This document shows positions 34,135 to 44,152 of a stretch of 64,000 nucleotides of DNA, piece after piece. This DNA comes from Pseudomonadota bacterium. GTDB taxonomy: Bacteria > Myxococcota_A > UBA796 > GCA-2862545. The notes below the pieces were generated by a model, which saw nothing but the letters and a program-made list of their open reading frames with translations, searched no databases and had not been told where the DNA came from. The translations under genes were made by a program, and so were the position numbers. How positions within the stretch are numbered: the stretch's first letter is position 1; each line of letters opens with the position of its first letter. The stretch covers positions 1 through 64,000 of the forward strand of contig CANNIZ010000004.1 of assembly GCA_947505245.1 (NCBI GenBank), written 5' to 3'.

Positions 34135-36696
34135 ATGCGTCGTCTACTCCCTTTGCTCGCGCTCGTGCCCCTCGTCGCTCACGCGGGCGTCCCACAGGGA
34201 GCCGACGCCGTCGACATCGCAGGCGCCGTCGAGTTGCCGATGCTTGTGGCCGGGGAAGGGGTACCTGCCGTCATGGTCACCGTGCCCGGCGATGGTGCCG
34301 ACGCCAAGGATCAGGACTTTCTCGCTGTGGTGGACGTCGGGTCCTCGCAATCGACGATCTCGCCGGCCATGGCGGATGCGCTCGGGCTCAAGAAGGGCAA
34401 GGGGAAGTTCGCCCCGGGCACAGCGCCGGTCGAGTACGTGGTCATCCCCACGCTGAAGGTCGGTGAGGTCACCCTGCACGACCTCGGCGCCCTGGTCGCC
34501 GAAGGCGAAGCGGAGATGTCGCTCGGCTTTGGAAAGCTCACCGAGGTCGCTGTGGCCGTGTTGCCCTCGCGCGGCATCGTCAAGATCGTGCCGGCCGCGG
34601 ACGCAACGGCCCTGTTGGGCGAGGTCGGCCCGTCGATCGACCTCGTGAAGCCGGTCACGGAGCCATTCTACGAGCACGGCGAAAAGATGACGTCGAAGGC
34701 GTACCTCGCGGTTGCCGGCAAGATCGCGGGTCACGAAGGTCTGATCGCGCTCAGCACCGGCCAGGCGCGCACGGAGGCCGACCCGTTCGACGCGAGCGTG
34801 GCCGTCCGCACCTCGAAGATGGTGGATTCGCCTACGTTGGGAGGCCTCACCCTCGCGCCTCTCACGGTTCATCGCACGGACGCGCTCGTGGACCCCGAGG
34901 ACAAGCTCGTCGGGCAGGTGGGCTGGGACGGGCTGCACAACCTGGACCTCGCCTTCGATCCCGTCGGAATGAAGGTCGCGATGAAGGCGGCCCCGGCGCC
35001 GAAGGCCACGCCCGCCCAGCCGGCGCTCGCGGAGCGCGCCCGCAAACAGTACACCGACGCCACTGCCAAGGCGCCGGAGGAAGCGAAGGAAGACGAGAAG
35101 GCGGTCGTCGGTCAGGGCGACAAGGGGGACGCCAAGAAGGTGTCCCTCGAGCTCGACCTCGCCCCGGCCCTCGCCGCAGCGCGGTTCTCGACGGCGGGGA
35201 ACGCGACGGAAGCGCTCACGCACTACAAGGCCGCGGCGGATGCGGCGGGCGACGGCTGCGCGGCCCACCAGGCCTACGGCGTCGCGTTGATGGAGCTCGG
35301 TGGTGATCCCACGTCGGCGTTGGCCGAGTTGCGGCGCGCGGCCGAGGCCTACGACCGCTGGATGGCGCAGGACTACTTCGCGCGTGGAAAGATCGCGGAC
35401 GGCAAGAACTCCAATCCAGACGCGTTCGTGATCGCGCAGCCGGCGTCGTGCAACACCGCTTGGGGGGACCTCGCCGAGGCGTACCTCGCGCTCGGAGACG
35501 ACGAGAAGGTCGAGCAGATCTACAAGGAACACGCCGACCTCGACGCGGACTTGCCGCTGGCCTACGGGTACTCCCTGCTTCGCGCGGACAAGCTCGCCGA
35601 CGCGATCGGACCGATCCGCCGCGCGATGGAGCTTGGTCGCGAGAACGACGCCAACGTTCGGACTGCCCTGTACATGACGGGGGACCCGGCTCCCCGGTCG
35701 GCGGCAGGTGTCGAGCGCTTGACCCTGGCGGGCGTCGGTGAACACCTTTGGACGGCGTCACCGGCGATCGAAGCGGCGCGCGCCTTTGGCGGTAACGGCG
35801 AGGCGCGCAAGCTCGCCCAGGCGCTGGTGGAGGGCGACCCGATGGCCGTGCCCGCTCGCCTGCTGCTGGCGCGCGAGGTTCCGGACGCCGAGCGAAAGGA
35901 CGTGCTCGCGGGCGCCGAGAAGGCGCTCGTCGCGTTCCGTGCCCTGCAAGGCGACTCCGTCGAAGCGGACGCGTGGGAGGGGCTGTATTACGCGATTGAC
36001 GCCAACAACGTGTCGGCGCTCACGGCGACGAGCGCTGAATACGCTGGAAACACCGAATTCGAGATGGCATCGGCGATCGCAATGCGCGACCAGGGCGACC
36101 TCGTCGGTGCGAAGACGCGTCGGAACGTCCTGGTGAAGTACCACCCGCTCACCCCGGTGACGGCGATCGATTCGACGCGGCTGGACACGCGCCTGCCCGG
36201 CCTCCCTGGCAGCCCGCGGCCCCCGCTTCAGGCGCCTGCGCAGACCTACACGACCTCGTGCGCCGAGCTCCCCGCCGCGTCGTACACCGCGCCGATCGCG
36301 GGCACCTGGGTGACCACGGCTGACACGAAGGACCGCGTCGCCTTCCAGGCGGACCGCTGGTGCGTGTTTGACGACACCGGGGCGGTGCGCGCGAAGGGCG
36401 GCGCTGCGAGCTGGAGCGTGTACGCGTGCCCCGGTGAGGCGCCCGCGGCCGACAAGCCAATGCAGGAGACGTACTTCGTGCTGCGCGACACCGAACACGC
36501 GCTGACGACCTGCAACCGCTACGTGCAGGTGGGCGATCGCATCGGCATGTACGGGCAGGCCTGCCCGGGCGCCGAGCCGTTCTCGACGTACGGCGCCTCG
36601 GCGCGTATCGGTGAGTGGCAGCGGACGCAGGACAAGGCGCCCGACGCCTGCTGGATCGACGCCCCGCCCGCGCCGGCCCCCAAGAAGGGGAAGTGA
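34135..36696 (+). CDS. Secreted retropepsin-like and TPR protein
   Basis: 853 residues. Signal peptide MRRLLPLLALVPLVAHA. Residues about 30-290 contain two pepsin-like halves (VVDVGSSQSTIS, Asp67; later GQVGWDGLHNLDLAFDP). The first active-site motif reads DVGSS instead of D-T/S-G, so activity is doubtful. Residues about 345-680 are TPR-like helical pairs, and a final strand-rich Cys-containing domain (about 705-853) follows. GGAGG lies 8 nt before the ATG. The stop overlaps the start of the selenoprotein gene (TGATG). It may be a periplasmic scaffold; the role is inferred. Confidence 0.75.
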   Translation: MRRLLPLLALVPLVAHAGVPQGADAVDIAGAVELPMLVAGEGVPAVMVTVPGDGADAKDQDFLAVVDVGSSQSTISPAMADALGLKKGKGKFAPGTAPVEYVVIPTLKVGEVTLHDLGALVAEGEAEMSLGFGKLTEVAVAVLPSRGIVKIVPAADATALLGEVGPSIDLVKPVTEPFYEHGEKMTSKAYLAVAGKIAGHEGLIALSTGQARTEADPFDASVAVRTSKMVDSPTLGGLTLAPLTVHRTDALVDPEDKLVGQVGWDGLHNLDLAFDPVGMKVAMKAAPAPKATPAQPALAERARKQYTDATAKAPEEAKEDEKAVVGQGDKGDAKKVSLELDLAPALAAARFSTAGNATEALTHYKAAADAAGDGCAAHQAYGVALMELGGDPTSALAELRRAAEAYDRWMAQDYFARGKIADGKNSNPDAFVIAQPASCNTAWGDLAEAYLALGDDEKVEQIYKEHADLDADLPLAYGYSLLRADKLADAIGPIRRAMELGRENDANVRTALYMTGDPAPRSAAGVERLTLAGVGEHLWTASPAIEAARAFGGNGEARKLAQALVEGDPMAVPARLLLAREVPDAERKDVLAGAEKALVAFRALQGDSVEADAWEGLYYAIDANNVSALTATSAEYAGNTEFEMASAIAMRDQGDLVGAKTRRNVLVKYHPLTPVTAIDSTRLDTRLPGLPGSPRPPLQAPAQTYTTSCAELPAASYTAPIAGTWVTTADTKDRVAFQADRWCVFDDTGAVRAKGGAASWSVYACPGEAPAADKPMQETYFVLRDTEHALTTCNRYVQVGDRIGMYGQACPGAEPFSTYGASARIGEWQRTQDKAPDACWIDAPPAPAPKKGK

Positions 36697-36923
36697 TGAA
36701 GGTCGTCATCCGCTACTGCGGCGTTTGAAACTACTACCCCAGGGCCGCCCGGGTGGCGGACGTGCTGAAGCAGGAGCTCGGCGTCGAAGCCGAGCTCTCC
36801 AAGGGTAGCAACGGCGTGTTCACCGTCGCGGTCGACGGGGACATCGTCGCAAAGAAGACGCTCGACGGCTTCCCGACGCCCGAGCAGGTGCTCGCGGCGG
36901 TGCGCGCGAAGCTGCCTTCCTAA
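36696..36923 (+). CDS. selW: SelW/Rdx-family selenoprotein with in-frame TGA (Sec11)
   Basis: 75 residues if TGA 36726-36728 is read as selenocysteine. The sequence opens MKVVIRYCGVUNYYPRAARV, so the TGA falls exactly at U of the CxxU redox motif of SelW-like Rdx proteins (Cys8, Sec11). After it the frame stays open to TAA 36921-36923 and keeps the family pattern: a helix (VLKQELG), then GVFTVAVDGDIVAKK and a C-terminal helix. A compact hairpin 8 nt past the TGA could be the bacterial SECIS. SelW proteins are small thioredoxin-fold redox proteins. The start is coupled to the upstream gene (TGATG). Standard callers would miss it. Confidence 0.88.
36736..36754 (+). promoter_or_regulatory. Candidate bacterial SECIS hairpin
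   Basis: ACCC (36736-36739) pairs with GGGT (36751-36754) and GGG (36742-36744) with CCC (36748-36750), with a two-base bulge (CA) and a three-base loop (CCG). It begins 8 nt after the TGA, within the window where bacterial SECIS elements direct SelB to recode UGA. Bacterial SECIS sequences are weakly conserved, so the call depends on the CxxU context. Confidence 0.5.
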
Positions 36924-37345
36924 GCCGCGCTCGCCCCGACCCACGGCGCGATGCGCGTGCGGAACTCGTCGGACCACGGCACGGGGCGGTGGGTGACGGG
37001 GTCGACCCGGACGATCGTGCGCGTCCCCTGCGCGTGGACGCGGTCCTCGTCCATCGGCATCAGCCGGAAGCCGAACGTGAGCGAGGTGCTGCCCAGCTTG
37101 TCGACCCACACGCGCACGCGAACCTTGCCGGTCCCGCGCACGGGCGCGAGGTACTCGATGGTGTTTGCGCGCACGAAATGGAACTTGTCCGACAGGTGAT
37201 CCTGCAGGTCGCCGAAGCCGACGTGCTGCCAGAACGCGCCCAACGTGCGCTCGAACAGCAGGATGTACCGGGCGTTGTGCAGGATGTGAAACGGATCGAG
37301 ATCGTCGAAGTACACGCCCATGGCGTCTTCGTAGAACTTGCTCAT
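36920..37345 (-). CDS. Hot-dog fold acyl-CoA thioesterase
   Basis: 141 residues from ATG 37345. The N-terminal DLDPFHILHNARYILLFER matches the 4-hydroxybenzoyl-CoA thioesterase/YbgC pattern, in which the Asp is catalytic and the following His/Asn hold the substrate. It hydrolyses acyl-CoA thioesters; the chain is not predictable. The start overlaps the upstream DUF1877 gene by 4 nt. Its TAG (36922-36920) is antiparallel to and overlaps the TAA of the selenoprotein gene. Confidence 0.87.
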   Translation of the reverse strand: MSKFYEDAMGVYFDDLDPFHILHNARYILLFERTLGAFWQHVGFGDLQDHLSDKFHFVRANTIEYLAPVRGTGKVRVRVWVDKLGSTSLTFGFRLMPMDEDRVHAQGTRTIVRVDPVTHRPVPWSDEFRTRIAPWVGASAA

Positions 37346-37929
37346 GAAAGCCACACCAGCATTCCGTGCCCCTTGGTCGCCGCGTCTGTGTAAGCACGCC
37401 GCACGACGTCGACCGCGTCGGCGATGAATTCGATCGTCTCGCCGTCTTCGTCCCACACGTCGGGGTAGATCCCGAGGTCGGTCATCACGTCGGCGTCAAA
37501 ACGTGCTGCGAGCGCCCCATCGTCGAAGGTCGCCAGCGCTTCGCTGATCAAGCGGACATCGCTCGGGTCGATCAGGCGCGCGGGACCGTAGCCCGCGTCG
37601 TCGCCGATCTCCTCGCCACCCAAGATGACGTTGCCGAGCACGCTGCCGTCGGGCTCAGCGGAGCCGGTGAGCACGAAGTGGACCCCGTGCCACGCCTTGT
37701 CGATCTCGACGACGGGCCCGACGTCGAGCGCCGAGGCCACCTTCGCGAGGCGATCGCGGGCCGCCGAGATCGCAGCGAAGTGTTCTTTCATCCCAGGAAT
37801 CGCGAGGATTCCCGGCGAGGGCGCCACAGCGAAAGAGGGCGCGGTGAGCGCAGCGACGAGCCCCGCATCCAATCGAAGCGCCTCGACCACAGCAGGTGAC
37901 AGGGAACGGAGTGAGCCGTTCATAGACAT
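37342..37929 (-). CDS. DUF1877 (YfbM-like) protein
   Basis: 195 residues from ATG 37929 (AGGGAG upstream; an in-frame ATG follows two codons later). The central part, IDKAWHGVHFVLTGSAEPDG, GYGPARLIDPSDV and the C-terminal DVVRRAYTDAATKGHGMLVWL, follow the YfbM/DUF1877 pattern. The family is cytoplasmic and has no established activity. ATGA overlap with the thioesterase gene. Confidence 0.78.
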   Translation of the reverse strand: MSMNGSLRSLSPAVVEALRLDAGLVAALTAPSFAVAPSPGILAIPGMKEHFAAISAARDRLAKVASALDVGPVVEIDKAWHGVHFVLTGSAEPDGSVLGNVILGGEEIGDDAGYGPARLIDPSDVRLISEALATFDDGALAARFDADVMTDLGIYPDVWDEDGETIEFIADAVDVVRRAYTDAATKGHGMLVWLS

Positions 37930-37997
37930 GGGTTCTCCCTAGATGAGCAGCATGCCACGGATGCGAACCCGCGACTGAGCGGGCGTTCATTTCACCC

Positions 37998-38025
37998 TCG
38001 ACAACGAGACCCCGTGGGCTAGATT
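37998..38025 (+). promoter_or_regulatory. Promoter of the citrate synthase gene
   Basis: TCGACA (37998-38003) and TAGATT (38020-38025) with a 16-nt spacer, ending 23 nt before the TTG start. Matches are 5 of 6 and 4 of 6. Confidence 0.5.
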
Positions 38026-38048
38026 CGGCTCCCCATGCGAGGTGTGCG

Positions 38049-39338
<1,290 letters not shown>

Positions 39339-39392
39339 AGTTGCGGTACGTCGATTGACGGGGCAAGTTGCCGGCCTCACCCGGAGTGGGGC

Positions 39393-40670
39393 ATGCGCTT
39401 TTCCTGGCTTTCGATGATCGTTCTCCCGTTTGGATGTGCGGGCAACGGCGACTCGGATGTCGCCGAGGCCCCCACCTACTGGGCGGACGTACGGCCAATC
39501 TTCGACGAGTCCTGCGCCCGCTGCCACGTGGACGGCGGGCAGGCGCCTGTGTCGTTCGATGATCCGGCCGCTGTCGTGGCGATGGCGACCACGATTCAGG
39601 CGAAGATCGACGCTGGGTTGATGCCGCCCCCCGCGCCGGATCCCACCTGTGCGGACTACGTCGACTCCGACCGGTACGTGCTCGACGACGGAGAGAAGGA
39701 CGTGATCCGTCGGTGGATCGCGGCAGGAACGCCGCTCGGCGACGAGGCCGATCGTCCCGCGCCGCCCGAGCTGTTGACGATCGCGCCGTTCGACGTGGTC
39801 GTGACGGGGGCCGCGCCGTACACGCCGCAGTTCACCGGCACGAACCCCAACGACTACCGCTGTTGGGCCGTGGAAGTCGGCAACGAAGACGAGATCTTCC
39901 TCACCGGCCTCGAGGCGATCGTCGAACACCCCTCGTTCGTGCATCACGTCGTGTTGTTCGACGACGGCGCGTCGTTGCTCGGCGGCGACGACGGTTGGAG
40001 CGGTGGCGCCGATCCGAACGACGCGGACGGCTTCCCGTGCGGCGGGTTCGGGCAGGGGGACTGGGCGTTCCTGCACGGCTGGGGTCCTGGCGCGAACCCG
40101 ATCATGTTCCCGGACGGCTACGGCGTGAAGCTCCAGGCGCACGCGAAGCTGATCGTGCAGGCGCACTACTTCAACAACGGAGACGTGGTCCCGGACAACG
40201 TCGGTTACGGCCTTACGTTCGCGCCGCAGGTGGACACCGAGGTGTACAACCTGCCGGTCTACCCGCCGAACTTCGACCACGTCCCGGCTGGCGATCCGGA
40301 CTACACGGCGGGCGAGACCTTCGGCCTGTCGGACTTCCTCCCGGTCCCGCTGACGATCAGCGTGCTCTCCGTGTGGCCGCACATGCACGTGCTCGGCAAG
40401 GGGTTCGACTATTACATCACCCATGCGGACGGCTCCAAGACGTGCATGGTTCAAATGGACGGGTGGGACTTCCACAACCAGGTGCCGGCGCAGTACCTCA
40501 CTCCGATCGTCGTCCCGCCGGACAGTGCGCTCACGCTCGAGTGCCATTACGACAACTCGCCCTCCAATCCGAACCAGTTCGCCGATCCCCCGCGGGACGT
40601 GCCGTTCGGTGAAGGAACGGAAGACGAGATGTGTTTCGCGTTCACCTATGCGTTTGCGGGGACTCCATGA
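39393..40670 (+). CDS. Lipoprotein with haem site and copper monooxygenase-like domains
   Basis: 425 residues. The lipobox is LPFGC (Cys15). CARCH (about 41-45) is a c-type haem-binding motif within a cytochrome-like domain. The C-terminal ~300 residues resemble copper type II ascorbate-dependent monooxygenases (peptidylglycine alpha-hydroxylating monooxygenase fold), with His-containing FVHHVVLF, QAHYFN and WPHMHVLGK as probable copper ligands. Such haem-PHM proteins recur in myxobacteria; the substrate is unknown. It is exported and lipid-anchored. Confidence 0.85.
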   Translation: MRFSWLSMIVLPFGCAGNGDSDVAEAPTYWADVRPIFDESCARCHVDGGQAPVSFDDPAAVVAMATTIQAKIDAGLMPPPAPDPTCADYVDSDRYVLDDGEKDVIRRWIAAGTPLGDEADRPAPPELLTIAPFDVVVTGAAPYTPQFTGTNPNDYRCWAVEVGNEDEIFLTGLEAIVEHPSFVHHVVLFDDGASLLGGDDGWSGGADPNDADGFPCGGFGQGDWAFLHGWGPGANPIMFPDGYGVKLQAHAKLIVQAHYFNNGDVVPDNVGYGLTFAPQVDTEVYNLPVYPPNFDHVPAGDPDYTAGETFGLSDFLPVPLTISVLSVWPHMHVLGKGFDYYITHADGSKTCMVQMDGWDFHNQVPAQYLTPIVVPPDSALTLECHYDNSPSNPNQFADPPRDVPFGEGTEDEMCFAFTYAFAGTP

Positions 40671-40798
40671 GCATGGTCGCCACGGGATCGGAAATGTGGC
40701 ACGATCGGCGTGAGGCGCCCGCCTCATTCCAACCGCTGCGTGCCAGCCTCGCGGCTCGCGTAGCCCTCCCGTCGCCATCCCTCCCCCCGAGCCTCCCC

Positions 40799-41026
40799 AT
40801 GGACTTCCCCGTTGAACGCGCGACGTTCGCGCGTGTGCTGCCCGAGCTGCTGGAAGCGCACCGCGGCAGCTACGTCGTGATCGTCGGCGCCAAGGTGCTC
40901 GCCGTCGTGCGAACGCTCGCTGAGGCACTGGAATGCGGCTTCGCCGCGCTCGGTCGAGCAGGGTTCTTCATCGAGCGCGTCACGGACGCCCCCCTCGTGA
41001 TGCCGTTCTTGTTCCGGTCTGCCTGA
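40799..41026 (+). CDS. Small DUF5678-like protein
   Basis: 75 residues from ATG 40799; the frame is open further upstream but the Ser/Pro/Arg-rich extension looks non-coding. The central HRGSYVVIVGAKVLAVVRT matches the short DUF5678-type fold, often found next to clan AA aspartic proteases. The retropepsin gene follows directly (TGA then GTG). Function unknown, probably a partner of that protease. Confidence 0.65.
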   Translation: MDFPVERATFARVLPELLEAHRGSYVVIVGAKVLAVVRTLAEALECGFAALGRAGFFIERVTDAPLVMPFLFRSA

Positions 41027-41503
41027 GTGGCAGCGCACGGGCGGATCACCGAACGTGGCGCGATCGTCGCGCTCGTGATCCGCAACGAACCCCATTGGCA
41101 GCGGAACGAGGAGCGCGAGGCGGATCGCTCGGGCTTGCCGATGCCGAGCGACGAACGAGGCTTCGCGGCGATCGACACCGGCGCGTCGATGACGATGGTG
41201 CAGCCTGCAGTGCTCGATCGCCTGGGCGCGATGCCGGACAAGGTCGTACGTCTGCAGGGCCTGGAACCGGCGCGGAAGTGGGCGCTCGGCGGCTCGTTCG
41301 AGGCGCAGTCGAGCTTCGTCGAGATTGAGTTCGTCGGCGTGCCGCTCCGCATGTGCGTGAGCGTCGTCGCTGTACCTTTCGGGGATGCGTTCGGTGAGGG
41401 CGTGTTGGCCGTGATCGGCCGCGATCTGCTCGATCAGCTGATGGTGAATTGGGACGGTCCGGCGCGCACGATCGTGCTGGACGCGGCGCCGCTCGACGAC
41501 TGA
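41027..41503 (+). CDS. Retropepsin-like aspartic protease
   Basis: 158 residues from GTG 41027, adjoining the previous stop. AAIDTGASMTMV carries the catalytic D-T-G (Asp50) of clan AA aspartic proteases, and VLAVIGRDLLDQLMVNWDG is the typical downstream hydrophobic-Gly-Arg/Asp segment. There is one catalytic Asp per chain, so activity needs a homodimer. No signal peptide, so it is probably cytoplasmic. Confidence 0.82.
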   Translation: MAAHGRITERGAIVALVIRNEPHWQRNEEREADRSGLPMPSDERGFAAIDTGASMTMVQPAVLDRLGAMPDKVVRLQGLEPARKWALGGSFEAQSSFVEIEFVGVPLRMCVSVVAVPFGDAFGEGVLAVIGRDLLDQLMVNWDGPARTIVLDAAPLDD

Positions 41504-41514
41504 AGGAGCCTTGG

Positions 41515-43188
41515 ATGTTCGTGTTGTTTTTCGCGTGCGGCGAACCTGCCTTCGAGCCGCCGAACGACGTGCCTGCCGGCGACGTCGCGCCGCTGGAAGT
41601 GCCCGAGGTCGGAACTGCGAGCGACGCGCACTTCGCGACCGGTGAGGTGTGTGCGCTGTGCCACTCGAACCACGACGACGCGGACGCGTTGCGGGACGAT
41701 CAGGACCGTCCCATCGGCATGTTCGACCTGTGGCAGGGCACGATGATGGCGAACGCCGCTCGCGATCCGCTGTGGCGCGCGACGCTCGCGGTCGAGATGG
41801 CGGAGTTTCCGACGCAGGCGGGCGCGCTCGAGCAGAAGTGCGCGCGCTGCCACATGCCGATGGCCGTGGTGGACGCGGCCCTGCACGACCGCGAGAACAC
41901 CGGGCTCGGGCTGCTCGACGGCACGGGAGACGGCCCCACCTTCGCGCGCGACGGCGTCTCGTGTACGACGTGCCACCAGATCACCGCCGACGGCCTCGGG
42001 ACTCCGGCATCGTTCACGGGGAACTACAACATCGACGCGGACGGCGCGATCTACGGTCCATACATGGACCCCGCGCTCGGGCCGATGGAGGCGCACACGG
42101 GCTTTACGCCCACGTTCGGGCTGCAGATCCGGGACGCCGGGCTGTGCGGGTCCTGCCACACGCTGTACAGCACGCCGTTCGACGACGCCGGCAATCCGCT
42201 CGGCATCGAGTTCCCCGAGCAGACGCCGTACCTCGAATGGAAGGCGAGCGGGGGTGACGCCGAAGGCGGCAAGACGTGCCAGGGCTGCCACGTTCCCCAG
42301 ACCGACGAAGATGGCGAGCCGATCGAGACGGCGATCGCGCGGTCGCCGCCTGGGGGCGACTTCAACATCGGCGCGCGCGAGCCCTACGGGCGCCACCTGT
42401 TCGTCGGCGGCAACACCTGGATTCCGCAGCTGCTGCGCGACAACCCCGACGTGCTGCACCCTCACGCTCCGGCGGCCGCGTTCGACGCGACGATCGCGGC
42501 CGCGCGCGACAACCTCACGCGTGCTGCCACCGTCGACGCCTCTGTCACGCGGGACGGAGGACGGCTCGTCGGCGACGTTTCGATCACGAACACTTCCGGG
42601 CACAAATTCCCGACGGGCTACCCGGCGCGGCGCGCCTGGCTGCACGTGCTCGTCACCGATGCCGACGGCGCGGCCGTGTTCGAGTCCGGCGGCTACGACC
42701 CCGTCGGAAGGCTTATCGACGGGCAGGGCGAGGTGCTGCGCTCGGAGTGGCGCGGCGGACCCGTCCTTCCGCACGTGGACACGATCACGGACGACGCGCA
42801 GGTCGTCGTGTACGAGCCGATCCTGCAGGGCGCCGACGGCGCGCCGACGTTCCGGCTGTACCGCGCGGTGGCCTACGCGAAGGACACGCGCCTGTTGCCG
42901 GGGGGGTGGGACGCTGGCGCGCCCGAAGCCGCGGGCATCGGCCCGGTCGGGGTGGACGGCGACGCCAACTTCGGTCCCGGCGGGGACACGGTGCACGTCG
43001 ACGTGAAGGTCGGCCACAAGGCGCCGTACACCGTGCTCGCCGAGGTGTTGTACCAGCCGGTGTCCGCGCGGTGGTCGTCGGAGCTGTTCGGGGTGGATCT
43101 GCCCGAGACACGCGCGCTGAAGACGATGTGGAACGGGCTCGACAAGACGCCGGAGCGCGTGGCACGGGTGATCGTCGAGGTCGAGTGA
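41515..43188 (+). CDS. Pentahaem c-type cytochrome
   Basis: 557 residues from ATG 41515 (GAAGGAG upstream). A short hydrophobic start (MFVLFFAC) suggests a lipoprotein signal. Five CxxCH motifs (CALCH, CARCH, CTTCH, CGSCH, CQGCH) lie in the first ~260 residues. The rest is strand-rich with SGHKFPTGYPARRAW, a motif also found in multihaem oxidoreductases of the c554/octahaem type. It is likely periplasmic electron transfer; no partner reductase is visible in the window. Confidence 0.87.
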   Translation: MFVLFFACGEPAFEPPNDVPAGDVAPLEVPEVGTASDAHFATGEVCALCHSNHDDADALRDDQDRPIGMFDLWQGTMMANAARDPLWRATLAVEMAEFPTQAGALEQKCARCHMPMAVVDAALHDRENTGLGLLDGTGDGPTFARDGVSCTTCHQITADGLGTPASFTGNYNIDADGAIYGPYMDPALGPMEAHTGFTPTFGLQIRDAGLCGSCHTLYSTPFDDAGNPLGIEFPEQTPYLEWKASGGDAEGGKTCQGCHVPQTDEDGEPIETAIARSPPGGDFNIGAREPYGRHLFVGGNTWIPQLLRDNPDVLHPHAPAAAFDATIAAARDNLTRAATVDASVTRDGGRLVGDVSITNTSGHKFPTGYPARRAWLHVLVTDADGAAVFESGGYDPVGRLIDGQGEVLRSEWRGGPVLPHVDTITDDAQVVVYEPILQGADGAPTFRLYRAVAYAKDTRLLPGGWDAGAPEAAGIGPVGVDGDANFGPGGDTVHVDVKVGHKAPYTVLAEVLYQPVSARWSSELFGVDLPETRALKTMWNGLDKTPERVARVIVEVE

Positions 43189-43198
43189 ACGGACGGAT

Positions 43199-44152
43199 CT
43201 ACGTGAAGAACGGCCGCGCGTCGTCGTCGCGGACGCGTCGGCGCAACAGCAGGTACGGCGCGTAGTGGTCCGGGTGGCGTGTGCACCACGCCGAAAACCA
43301 CGATGCGTAGCGGGTCGCCGCCTCGGACACGTCGCGTTCGCGGTCGTTGCTTTTGGCTACCGGCCACGCCTCGTCGAACACGACGCGATGTGCGGGCTCG
43401 CCGGGTTGGTGCACCACGACGCACGGCAACACGAGAGCGCCCGTCGTTCGCGCGAGCTGCCAGGGCTGCGTTGGTACGGACGCGAGGCGCTTGCCGAGCG
43501 GTACCTCGAGCCACCGCGAGCCGCCGCCGCCGTCCCACGCGAGGCCGAGGACCTCGTTGCGCGTGAGGCAGTCGTACGCGGGGCGGAGGAAGCTGAACAC
43601 GTCGATCAGCCGCGCGGGGAGGGCCTGCTCGAGCGCCCATCGCCGCTCCTGCACGTGCCGCCAGAGCACGTTCTCGCGACCGTCCGTTCGGCGGCCGAAC
43701 CACGCCGTCGGCGGTGCTGAGAGCTGGTTCATCGGCACGCCGCGGTGCCCGAGGGCGGGCATCACGAGCAGGTTCGCGCCGAAGTGACCGAGCATCGCGA
43801 CGGCGCCGCGGCCGTGTTTAAGCGCGTCGTCGAGGTGGTGGCGCCCTTCGATGACGACGGTCTGGTCGATGTTCCGCGGGGTGAGCGACGGAAACCGCAG
43901 CACCTCGAGCTCGGTCAACATTCGCAGGCGGTACGCCGCGCGCACGACGGACGCGGGGTCGGGCGGGTCGAAGGTGGCGCGGAGCTCGTCGGCCATCAGG
44001 GCCGCGTCGGCACGCGCGTTGCGGCGCACGAGGTCGCCGAGGTGATCGGCGAGCGCGACGAGCGACGCACGAGGCAGGCGTCGGAGCGCCTGCGGTGCGA
44101 GCGTGTACAGGCCGAGGCCGCCGAGGTCGCGGACGAGATCCTGCGGCCTCAC
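43199..44152 (-). CDS. LpxL-like lysophospholipid/lipid A acyltransferase
   Basis: 317 residues from GTG 44152 (GTGA overlap with the ligase gene). LPLAT fold: AMLGHFGANLLVMPAL (His with acidic/polar partner as in the HxxxxD family), and later residues ALVLPCVVV near the acyl pocket, as in LpxL/HtrB. It transfers an acyl chain to a lipid acceptor at the inner membrane. The usual Asp of HxxxxD appears as Asn in GHFGAN, which may alter or reduce activity. The upstream acyl-CoA ligase could supply its donor. Confidence 0.78.
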   Translation of the reverse strand: MRPQDLVRDLGGLGLYTLAPQALRRLPRASLVALADHLGDLVRRNARADAALMADELRATFDPPDPASVVRAAYRLRMLTELEVLRFPSLTPRNIDQTVVIEGRHHLDDALKHGRGAVAMLGHFGANLLVMPALGHRGVPMNQLSAPPTAWFGRRTDGRENVLWRHVQERRWALEQALPARLIDVFSFLRPAYDCLTRNEVLGLAWDGGGGSRWLEVPLGKRLASVPTQPWQLARTTGALVLPCVVVHQPGEPAHRVVFDEAWPVAKSNDRERDVSEAATRYASWFSAWCTRHPDHYAPYLLLRRRVRDDDARPFFT

